A DNA stretch of 5,621 bases, taken from positions 1 to 5,621 of the forward strand of contig JAEZCF010000144.1 in assembly GCA_023430045.1 (NCBI GenBank), in the 5' to 3' direction. The notes beneath the pieces were generated by a model. That model searched no databases. It was not told where the DNA came from and worked only from the letters and a program-made list of their open reading frames with translations. The position numbers and the translations under genes are program-made. Position 1 is the stretch's first letter, and each line of letters starts with the position of its first letter. The stretch comes from Pseudomonadota bacterium (GTDB lineage Bacteria > Pseudomonadota > Gammaproteobacteria > Xanthomonadales > Xanthomonadaceae). Below, piece by piece: positions 1 to 5,438 of this stretch.

Positions 1-214
1 CGGGCCCCGCCCCCCCCCCCCCCGAGCCCGGGGCCAGCGACCACGCGCCATGCCGCGTGCGGGTGGTCAGCAGGCCGCTTTCCACGCAGATCAGCTGCGC
101 GCGCGGGTGGGAATGCCAGTCCACTTCATGGGCCAGGCCGGTCGGGCTGTCGATGCGGAAGCCAACCGCCACCGGCCCATCCTCGCGGTCGAACCAGTGC
201 GCGGCCTGATCCAT
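1..214 (-). CDS. AraC-family transcriptional regulator, N-terminal fragment
   Basis: Reading the minus strand from the ATG at 214-212 gives an open frame of 71 codons that runs off the window. It begins MDQAAHWFDREDG and contains HEVDWHSHPRAQLICVESG (about residues 33-51), then TTRTRHGAWSLAPG. A short N-terminal stretch, an HxH-type histidine pair and an 'RAQLIxVESG' strand are typical of the cupin-like sensor domain of AraC regulators; the DNA-binding HTH pair would lie beyond the edge. The start is supported by GAGGAG at 229-224, 9 bases upstream of the ATG. The gene is divergent from emrR and shares a 188-bp control region with it, so it may be co-regulated or unrelated. The last codons seen (positions 25-1) are Ser, four Gly, Ala, Gly, Pro, where the family normally has a Trp/Ile/Pro-Pro motif; this part is probably bad sequence. 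The family call is by recognition; the ligand is unknown. Confidence 0.72.
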   Translation of the reverse strand, partial: MDQAAHWFDREDGPVAVGFRIDSPTGLAHEVDWHSHPRAQLICVESGLLTTRTRHGAWSLAPGSGGGGAGP

Positions 215-276
215 GAGAGGGGACTCCTCGTTGGCGCCTGGCTGAAAAGTGTCATTCATTGGCTGGATTGTACTAC

Positions 277-293
277 CGGGCCAGCCTGGCCCG
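277..293. repeat. 17-bp GC-rich palindrome CGGGCCAG-C-CTGGCCCG
   Basis: The two 8-base arms are perfectly complementary around a single central C. The site lies a few bases upstream of the possible minus-strand -10 TACAAT (272-267), where the -35 would be expected, which is a plausible operator or activator position for the AraC-type gene. It could also be a chance GC-rich dyad. It has no T-tract on either side, so it is not an intrinsic terminator. Confidence 0.4.
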
Positions 294-340
294 CGTTTAA
301 CGTATGCGGCATCCTTTCCAGCCCGTTGCTGCAACACAGC

Positions 341-359
341 ATTCGATGCCAGATCGAAT
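341..359. promoter_or_regulatory. Inverted repeat ATTCGAT-N5-ATCGAAT, candidate operator 1
   Basis: Perfect 7-base arms flank the 5-base spacer GCCAG. The 19-bp span and arm length are in the range of MarR-family or other dimeric repressor sites. It directly adjoins the next palindrome (358-377) and lies 44 bases before the emrR start. Binding by EmrR is inference. Confidence 0.45.
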
Positions 360-377
360 ATTTCTATTGAGAAATAT
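358..377. promoter_or_regulatory. Inverted repeat ATATTTCT-N4-AGAAATAT, candidate EmrR operator
   Basis: Perfect 8-base arms surround ATTG, giving a 20-bp AT-rich dyad, which stands out in this GC-rich DNA. It overlaps a candidate -10 hexamer TATATT (375-380) and ends 25 bases before the emrR ATG, so a bound dimer would block transcription of emrRCAB. MarR-family repressors commonly bind AT-rich dyads of this size that overlap their own promoter. The dyad is seen directly; EmrR binding is inference. The transcription start is not identified. Confidence 0.6.
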
Positions 378-384
378 ATTTTTT

Positions 385-392
385 GGAAGAGA
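385..392 (+). promoter_or_regulatory. Ribosome binding site of emrR
   Basis: GGAAGAGA lies 10 bases before the ATG at 403 and favours that start over the in-frame ATG at 304, which has no purine-rich site and would place both AT-rich palindromes inside the coding region. Confidence 0.6.
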
Positions 393-402
393 ATGCTCCC
401 CC

Positions 403-846
403 ATGATCTGTCCCTCGACCACGCCCCCCAGTTTCGGCCTGCTGCTTCGCCAGGTGCGCGATGGCCTTGCACGCCAGCTCGATGCATCGATGGCCGAGGA
501 AGGGCTCGGCCTTGGCTTCGCCCACTATCTCGGCCTGAAGGTCCTGTCCCGCATGGCGCCCTGCACCGCCAACGAACTGGCCAGGGCCATCGACCAGGTG
601 CCCAGTGCGGTTACCCGGCTGCTGGACAAGCTGGAGGCACTCGGCTGCGTACGTCGTGAGCCGCATGCACAGGATCGCCGTGCGTTGCAGATCGTGCTGA
701 CCGATGAAGGCCGCGCGCTCTGGACCCGCCTGCAGAAGCGGGGCGAGGACGTGATCGATTTCGCCATGCGTGAGCTGGACGCCGACGAGCGCGAGCAGCT
801 GCTTTCCCTGTTGACCCGAATCCGCGATTCCCTGACGACCCCATGA
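403..846 (+). CDS. emrR: MarR-family repressor of the EmrCAB efflux pump
   Basis: This 147-residue protein has the size and layout of MarR/EmrR repressors. An N-terminal dimer helix (about 8-35) precedes the winged helix-turn-helix: TANELARAIDQVPSAVTRLL (55-74) is the HTH, followed by DKLEALGCVRRE and the wing with the family's D-x-R signature (D91, R93), then VLTDEGRALW and C-terminal dimer helices (about 105-143). It is cytoplasmic. The related regulators release DNA when a hydrophobic pump substrate binds, and the same is expected here. It is the first gene of the operon: its TGA (844-846) overlaps the emrC ATG (843-845) as ATGA, so repressor and pump are probably made from one autoregulated mRNA. 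Two palindromes just upstream are the likely targets. The start at 403 is chosen for its ribosome site. Its fusion-free, full-length form gives no sign of a derepressing mutation. Confidence 0.9.
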   Translation: MICPSTTPPSFGLLLRQVRDGLARQLDASMAEEGLGLGFAHYLGLKVLSRMAPCTANELARAIDQVPSAVTRLLDKLEALGCVRREPHAQDRRALQIVLTDEGRALWTRLQKRGEDVIDFAMRELDADEREQLLSLLTRIRDSLTTP

Positions 847-2330
847 CCTTTCCCATCTATCCGATTCAACGGCGCGCCGCGCGCCCTGTGCTGCTGGCCG
901 GCCTGGTGCTGGCGCTGGCCGGCTGTGCCAGCGGCGGCGACCTGCAGCCGCAGGGCCATCTGCTTGATCTAGATACCCTGCACAGCGAGCGCACCCTGGC
1001 CGACAGCGACCTTGGCGAAGCCGGTTTCCCTGCGCATGACTGGTGGAAGGCATTGGGCGATCCACAGCTGGATGCGCTGGTAACCGAAGGCCTGGCAGGG
1101 CACCCCAGCCTGGATGCCGCCGATGCGCGGCTGCGCCAGGCGCGTTCGCAGGTCGGCACGGCGCGTGCCGACCGGTTGCCAAGCGCATCGGTATCCGGTG
1201 GCTACACTGGCCTGCGCCTGCCCGAATCGATGGTGGGTGACGAGATGGGCGGCCACTACGCCGGCAGCGGCCAGGCGATGGTGGACTTCAGCTACGGCTT
1301 CGACCTGTGGGGCGGCAAGCGCGCCGCATGGGAAGCGGCGGTGGACAGCGCGCATGCTGCCACGGTCGATGCGCAGGCCGCACGCCTGGATCTGTCGGCG
1401 GGGATCGTCCAGGCCTACGTGCAGCTGGGCCATGCCTGGCTGCTGCATGATGTGGCCGAGGAAGAACTGGCGCGTTCGCAGAAATCGCTGCAGCTGACCC
1501 GCCAGCGTCGTGCGGCCGGCATCGACAGCGACCTGCAGGTGCGCCAGGCCGAATCGCGTGTGCCCGCCGCGCAGCAGCAGCTGCAGGCCGCACAGCAGCA
1601 GATCGACGCGGGCCGCACCGCGTTGGCCGCGCTGGTCGGGCAGGGGCCGGACCGTGGCCTGCGCATCGAGCGTCCGCGTCCGCTGGACCCGATGGCGCTG
1701 CAGCTGCCTGGCGTGCTGCCCAGCGAACTGCTGGGGCGCCGCCCGGACATCGTCGCCGCGCGCTGGCGCGTGGAAGCGGCCGGCCGTCAGATCGAGGTGG
1801 CGAAGGCGAAGTTCTACCCCAGCCTCAACCTGACCGCGCTGGCCGGTGTGGTCGCGCCGAACGTGGGCGACCTGCTGCAGAGCAGTTCGACCTTCGCCTA
1901 TCTCGGTCCGGCGCTGAGCCTGCCGATCTTCGATGGCGGGCGCCTGCGTGCCGGGCTGGCCAGCAGCGATGCGCAGTACGACCAGGCGGTGGCGGGCTAC
2001 AACCAGTCCGTGCTCGACGCGCTGCGCGATGTCGCTGACCAGGTCAACGCCGTGCGATCCCTGCAGCAGCAGGCGCAGTCGCAGCAGCAGGCTGTAGATA
2101 GTGCGCGCGCTGCGCATGGCCTGGCCGAACAGCGTTACCGCGCCGGCATCGGCAACTACCTGGATGTGCTGACCGCGCAGTCGATGCTGCTGCAGGCCGA
2201 ACAGCAACTGGCCGATCTGCAGTCGCGGCAGGTGCTGTCGTCGGTGCGACTGAACCAGGCGCTGGGTGGCGGCTATGAGCCCGCCGCCGATGACCGCGCT
2301 GCTTCCCTTTCCGATTCCTCGCATTCCTGA
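843..2330 (+). CDS. emrC: Outer-membrane factor lipoprotein (NodT/OprM type) of EmrCAB pump
   Basis: This 495-residue TolC-superfamily channel has the usual length for NodT-type outer-membrane factors. A hydrophobic signal (14-27) ends in the lipobox LAGC, so Cys28 should be lipidated after cleavage by signal peptidase II. Two homologous outer-membrane efflux repeats follow (about 75-265 and 295-475). Typical family motifs are WWKALGDPQLDALV (67-80), GFDLWGGKR (152-160), LGRRPDIVAARW (297-308), FYPSLNL (324-330), LSLPIFDGGRL (359-369), RYRAGIGNYLDVL (431-443) and RLNQALGGGY (469-478). Gln/Ala-rich helices (about 240-265 and 405-460) form the periplasmic coiled-coil barrel. It would be a trimer spanning the outer membrane and docking onto EmrA. 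The start overlaps the emrR stop; no clear Shine-Dalgarno precedes it (CTGACGACCCC), so translation is probably coupled to emrR. The E. coli emr operon lacks such a gene and relies on TolC; here the channel is encoded with the pump. Confidence 0.93.
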   Translation: MTFPIYPIQRRAARPVLLAGLVLALAGCASGGDLQPQGHLLDLDTLHSERTLADSDLGEAGFPAHDWWKALGDPQLDALVTEGLAGHPSLDAADARLRQARSQVGTARADRLPSASVSGGYTGLRLPESMVGDEMGGHYAGSGQAMVDFSYGFDLWGGKRAAWEAAVDSAHAATVDAQAARLDLSAGIVQAYVQLGHAWLLHDVAEEELARSQKSLQLTRQRRAAGIDSDLQVRQAESRVPAAQQQLQAAQQQIDAGRTALAALVGQGPDRGLRIERPRPLDPMALQLPGVLPSELLGRRPDIVAARWRVEAAGRQIEVAKAKFYPSLNLTALAGVVAPNVGDLLQSSSTFAYLGPALSLPIFDGGRLRAGLASSDAQYDQAVAGYNQSVLDALRDVADQVNAVRSLQQQAQSQQQAVDSARAAHGLAEQRYRAGIGNYLDVLTAQSMLLQAEQQLADLQSRQVLSSVRLNQALGGGYEPAADDRAASLSDSSHS

Positions 2331-2341
2331 AGAACCTTCCC

Positions 2342-3520
2342 ATGAGCCAGACCCCCAACTCCGCGGCCCCGGCCGCTCCCAGCCGTCGCGGCAAGCTGCT
2401 GCGTGGCCTGTTCGTCATCGTCGTGCTGCTGCTGGCTGCACTGGCGCTGTGGTATTTCATGTTCGGCCGCTGGTTCGAAGACACCGACGATGCCTATGTG
2501 CAGGGCAACCAGGTGCAGATCACGCCGCTGGTGGGCGGTACGGTGGTGGCCATCGCCGCCGATGACGGCATGCGCGTGGAGCGTGGCCAGCTGCTGGTGC
2601 AGCTGGATCCGTCCGATACCGAAGTAGCGTTGCAGCAGGCCGAAGCGAACCTGGCCGGCACCGTGCGCCAGGTGCGCGGCCTGTACCGCAGCGTGGAAGG
2701 CGCGCAGGCAGACCTCAATGCCCGCCAGGTGAGCCTGAAGCGCGTGCGCGAAGACTTCGCGCGCCGCAAGGACCTGGCCGCCACCGGCGCCATTTCCAAC
2801 GAAGAACTCGCCCACGCCCGCGATGAACTGGCCGCTGCCGAGGCAGCGGTGGCTGGTTCCCGCGAGACCGTGGAGCGCAGCCGCGCGCTGGTGGACGACA
2901 CCGTGGTCGCCACCCAGCCGGACGTGCAGGCCGCCGCCGCGCAGCTCAGGCAGGCGTACCTCAACCATGCGCGTGCAGGCATCGTCGCGCCGGTCACCGG
3001 TTACGTCGCCCGCCGTTCGGTACAGGTCGGCCAGCGCGTGCAGCCCGGCACCGCATTGATGGCAGTCGTGCCCACCGAACAGATGTGGGTGGAAGCGAAC
3101 TTCAAGGAAACCCAGCTGCGCCACATGCGCCTGGGCCAGGAAGTGGAGCTGCGCTCGGACCTGTATGGCGGCGATGTGCATTACAAGGGACATGTGACCA
3201 GCCTGGGCCTTGGCACCGGCTCGGCGTTCTCGCTGCTGCCGGCACAGAACGCCAGCGGCAACTGGATCAAGATCGTGCAGCGCGTGCCGGTACGCATCGC
3301 CATCGATGAAAAGCAGCTGGCCGAGCACCCGCTGCGCATCGGCCTGTCGATGAAGGCCGAAGTGAGCCTGCGCGACCAGGACGGCGAAGTGCTGCCGAGC
3401 CAGACGGTGAAGGGCGCGGTGTTCGATACCGATGTGTATGCGAAGCAGCTGCACGATGCCGACGAGATGATCCACACCATCATCCAGGGCAACCTGCCGC
3501 AGCAGACGAAGGCGGGCTGA
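2342..3520 (+). CDS. emrA: EmrA-type periplasmic adaptor (membrane fusion protein)
   Basis: This 392-residue protein is the usual length for EmrA/HlyD-family adaptors. A short cytoplasmic tail with RRGK (15-18) precedes one inner-membrane helix (about 21-42). Then come the hallmark TDDAYVQGNQVQITPLVGGT (48-67) and the first half of the lipoyl-like domain (55-90), a long alpha-helical hairpin (about 92-208), the second lipoyl half GIVAPVTGYVARRSVQVGQR (213-232), and beta-barrel segments including WVEANFKETQL (249-259) and GTGSAFSLLPAQNASGNWIK (291-310), the last well conserved in EmrA. It links EmrB in the inner membrane to EmrC in the outer membrane. It starts 11 bases after emrC; a weak TGAAGAA (2328-2334) overlapping the emrC stop is the only ribosome site visible, which again suggests coupled translation. 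No truncation or missing domain was seen. Confidence 0.95.
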   Translation: MSQTPNSAAPAAPSRRGKLLRGLFVIVVLLLAALALWYFMFGRWFEDTDDAYVQGNQVQITPLVGGTVVAIAADDGMRVERGQLLVQLDPSDTEVALQQAEANLAGTVRQVRGLYRSVEGAQADLNARQVSLKRVREDFARRKDLAATGAISNEELAHARDELAAAEAAVAGSRETVERSRALVDDTVVATQPDVQAAAAQLRQAYLNHARAGIVAPVTGYVARRSVQVGQRVQPGTALMAVVPTEQMWVEANFKETQLRHMRLGQEVELRSDLYGGDVHYKGHVTSLGLGTGSAFSLLPAQNASGNWIKIVQRVPVRIAIDEKQLAEHPLRIGLSMKAEVSLRDQDGEVLPSQTVKGAVFDTDVYAKQLHDADEMIHTIIQGNLPQQTKAG

Positions 3521-3527
3521 GGTCGCC

Positions 3528-5114
3528 ATGTCCACGCAAGCTCCAGCCGCGCCCGGCACTCCGGGCGCACCGGCGGCACCGGGTGCGACGGCGTTCCTGC
3601 CCCCGAACGTCAAGCTGGCTACCGCCGGACTGGCGATGGCTTCGTTCATGCAGGTACTGGACACCACCATCGCCAACGTGTCGTTGCCAACCATCGCCGG
3701 CAACCTTGGCGCCAGTTCGCAGCAGGCGACCTGGGTCATCACGTCGTTCGCGGTCAGCACCGCGATCGCGCTGCCGTTGACCGGCTGGCTCAGCCGCCGT
3801 TTCGGCGAGACCCGGCTGTTCGTCTGGGCGACGCTGGCGTTCACCATCGCCTCGCTGTTGTGCGGGCTGGCGCAGAGCATGGGCATGCTGGTGGTGTCGC
3901 GGGCGCTGCAGGGTTTCGTTGCCGGCCCGATGTATCCGATCACGCAGTCGCTGCTGGTATCGATCTATCCACGCGAGAAACGCGGGCAGGCATTGGCGCT
4001 GCTGGCGATGATCACCGTGGTGGCGCCGATCTGCGGGCCAATCCTCGGTGGCTGGATCACCGACAACTACAGTTGGGAATGGATCTTCCTGATCAACGTG
4101 CCACTGGGCATCTTCGCGGCGCTGGTGGTCGGCAACCAGATGAAGGGGCGGCCGGAGCACATCGAGAAGCCGAAGATGGATTACGTCGGCCTGGTCACCT
4201 TGGTGATCGGTGTGGGCGCGCTGCAGCTGGTACTCGATCTCGGCAACGACGAGGACTGGTTCAGCTCTCCGACCATCATCGTGCTGTCGTGCATCGCGGT
4301 GGTGTCGCTGGCGGTGTTCCTGATCTGGGAACTGACCGACAAGGATCCCATCGTCGACCTGCGGCTGTTCCGCCACCGCAATTTCCGGGCCGGCACATTG
4401 GCGATGGTGGTTGCCTATGCGGCCTTCTTCAGCGTGGCGCTGTTGATCCCGCAGTGGCTGCAGCGCGACATGGGCTACACCGCGATATGGGCCGGCCTGG
4501 CCACCGCACCGATCGGCATCCTGCCGGTGATCATGACGCCCTTCGTGGGCAAGTACGCCGCGCGGTTCGACATGCGCATGCTGGCCACCATCGCCTTCAT
4601 ATTCCTGTCGATGACCAGTTTCCTGCGTTCGGACTTCAACCTGCAGGTGGACTTCCAGCACGTGGCCGGCGTACAGCTGATCATGGGCATCGGCGTGGCG
4701 CTGTTCTTCATGCCGGTGCTGCAGATTCTGCTGTCGGACCTGGATGGCCGCGAGATCGCGGCCGGTTCGGGGCTGGCGACGTTCCTGCGAACGCTGGGTG
4801 GCAGCTTCGCCGCATCGCTGACGACCTGGCTGTGGGCTCGCCGCACGCAGGTTCACCATGCTCACCTGACCGAGCATGTTTCAGTCTACGACCCCGGCAT
4901 GCAGGAGCAGGTGGCGGCGATGGGGCAGGGCGATCTGCAGCAGGGCGCGGCGGCGCTGAACAACATGATCAACCACCAGGCATCGCAGATGGGGTTCAAC
5001 GACATCTTCTTCCTGCTCGGCTGGATCTTCCTGGCGATCATTGCCTTCCTGTGGCTGGCCAGGCCGCCATTCGGCGCCGGGGCCGGCAGCGCGTCCTCGG
5101 CCGGCGGGCACTGA
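3528..5114 (+). CDS. emrB: EmrB-type DHA2 family MFS multidrug:H+ antiporter
   Basis: This 528-residue protein fits the 14-helix DHA2 drug:H+ antiporter family. Its signature motifs are all present: LDTTIANVSLPTI in TM1 (44-56, motif D1), GWLSRRFG between TM2 and TM3 (86-93, motif A), RALQGFVAGP in TM4 (125-134, motif B) and APICGPILGG in TM5 (166-175, the antiporter motif C), followed by the EmrB-typical WEWIFLINVPLG (183-194). Asp45 in TM1 is the conserved acidic residue associated with proton coupling in this family. Helices continue through about 435, then a hydrophilic periplasmic loop (about 440-490) and a last helix (493-511). Substrates by analogy are hydrophobic uncouplers and some antibiotics such as nalidixic acid; the exact range cannot be read from sequence. 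The start is 7 bases after emrA, with GAGGT at 3519-3523 overlapping the emrA stop. The N-terminus (1-25) is an unusual Ala/Pro/Gly-rich tail. It is the last gene of the operon. Confidence 0.95.
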   Translation: MSTQAPAAPGTPGAPAAPGATAFLPPNVKLATAGLAMASFMQVLDTTIANVSLPTIAGNLGASSQQATWVITSFAVSTAIALPLTGWLSRRFGETRLFVWATLAFTIASLLCGLAQSMGMLVVSRALQGFVAGPMYPITQSLLVSIYPREKRGQALALLAMITVVAPICGPILGGWITDNYSWEWIFLINVPLGIFAALVVGNQMKGRPEHIEKPKMDYVGLVTLVIGVGALQLVLDLGNDEDWFSSPTIIVLSCIAVVSLAVFLIWELTDKDPIVDLRLFRHRNFRAGTLAMVVAYAAFFSVALLIPQWLQRDMGYTAIWAGLATAPIGILPVIMTPFVGKYAARFDMRMLATIAFIFLSMTSFLRSDFNLQVDFQHVAGVQLIMGIGVALFFMPVLQILLSDLDGREIAAGSGLATFLRTLGGSFAASLTTWLWARRTQVHHAHLTEHVSVYDPGMQEQVAAMGQGDLQQGAAALNNMINHQASQMGFNDIFFLLGWIFLAIIAFLWLARPPFGAGAGSASSAGGH

Positions 5115-5140
5115 CCCGCCACGATTCCCATCCGCATACG

Positions 5141-5163
5141 GTAGAGCCGACCCATGGTCGGCT
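5141..5163 (+). repeat. SMAG (GTAG-type REP) palindrome, first copy
   Basis: GTAG is followed by a perfect hairpin: AGCCGACC, loop CAT, GGTCGGCT (8-bp stem). The GTAG head plus a short GC stem matches the SMAG family of REP-like elements, abundant between genes in Stenotrophomonas maltophilia and linked to RAYT transposases. It begins 26 bases after the emrB stop, so it would be transcribed into the 3' end of the operon mRNA, where such hairpins can stabilise RNA. Confidence 0.8.
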
Positions 5164-5179
5164 TTGTGCACGGCAGGGC

Positions 5180-5202
5180 AGCCGGTCATGCATCGGCTCT
5201 AC
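5180..5202 (-). repeat. SMAG (GTAG-type REP) palindrome, second inverted copy
   Basis: Read on the minus strand, this copy starts GTAG, then AGCCG, a 9-base middle ATGCATGAC, and CGGCT. The total length after GTAG (19 bases) equals that of the first copy, but the inner stem pairs are degraded. Its GTAGAGCCG is the exact reverse complement partner of 5141-5149, so the two copies form an inverted dimer of 62 bp that could fold into one large cruciform or stem. Confidence 0.75.
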
Positions 5203-5226
5203 GCGGCATCCCGGAATCCGGAAACG

Positions 5227-5250
5227 AAAAAACCCGCTTTCGCGGGTTTT
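5227..5250. terminator. Bidirectional intrinsic terminator between emrB and tRNA-Leu
   Basis: AAAACCCGC, loop TTTC, GCGGGTTTT forms a 9-bp stem including the A/T flanks (5229-5250). Read on the minus strand it ends in six Ts (complement of 5227-5232) just 16 bases after the tRNA CCA, so it is a good terminator for tRNA-Leu. Read on the plus strand it ends TTTTGTCTGTTCT, a weaker but usable tract for the emrRCAB transcript. Confidence 0.85.
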
Positions 5251-5265
5251 GTCTGTTCTGAATCG

Positions 5266-5350
<85 letters not shown>

Positions 5351-5364
5351 GACTCAGGAGGAGA

Positions 5365-5393
5365 ATTGTGCGGCAGGAATCCTGCCGTGTCAA
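5365..5393 (-). promoter_or_regulatory. Promoter of tRNA-Leu
   Basis: On the minus strand, a consensus -35 TTGACA (5393-5388) is followed by exactly 17 bases and CACAAT (5370-5365, four of six -10 matches). Transcription would start near 5358, leaving a leader of roughly 8 bases before the tRNA. The spacer itself is a palindrome (see separate entry). Confidence 0.65.
5371..5387. repeat. 17-bp perfect palindrome filling the tRNA-Leu promoter spacer
   Basis: CGGCAGGA and TCCTGCCG are perfectly complementary around one central A. The dyad occupies precisely the 17 bases between the -35 and -10 hexamers. It could be an operator for a dimeric regulator or a remnant of a hairpin from the upstream gene's end. 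There is no T-tract next to it on either strand, so it is not a standard terminator. Confidence 0.6.
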
Positions 5394-5438
5394 CAAAATT
5401 CAAGGTTGAGGACGACGGGTGACGGCGGCAGGCGCGGA

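Larger units (their letters stand above)
215..402. promoter_or_regulatory. Divergent control region between the araC-type gene and emrR
   Basis: This 188-bp gap separates two divergent starts. Its emrR-proximal third is clearly AT-richer than the coding DNA. It holds palindromes at 277-293, 325-335 (GTTGC-T-GCAAC), 341-359 and 358-377. A minus-strand TACAAT at 272-267 is a possible -10 for the AraC-type gene, with no good -35 at 16-18 bp. TATATT at 375-380 is a possible -10 for emrR, also without a convincing -35. No RNA gene or small ORF with a credible ribosome site was seen here. Confidence 0.6.

Noticed and set aside
50..370. Plus-strand frame of 106 codons at the left edge
   Set aside because: It is antisense to the AraC-type gene start and runs through the divergent control region; no motif.
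304..402. Longer emrR from the ATG at 304 (180 residues)
   Set aside because: It has no ribosome site, the extra 33 residues do not resemble MarR proteins, and it would place both candidate operators inside the gene.
969..2324. Long minus-strand open frame (451 codons) opposite emrC
   Set aside because: It is the shadow of a strongly GC-biased gene. The translation has no recognisable domain, and the plus-strand protein is unmistakable.
2273..3943. Minus-strand open frame of 556 codons opposite emrA and emrB
   Set aside because: It crosses two real genes, is rich in His/Gln/Arg as antisense frames of such DNA are, and has no family motif.
3480..4877. Minus-strand open frame of 465 codons opposite emrB
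   Set aside because: The composition (Arg, Gln, His, Asp) is that of an antisense shadow; emrB motifs are intact on the other strand.
5394..5438. Search for a terminator or small gene between the LysR end and the tRNA promoter
   Set aside because: No hairpin with a T-tract and no open frame with a ribosome site was seen.
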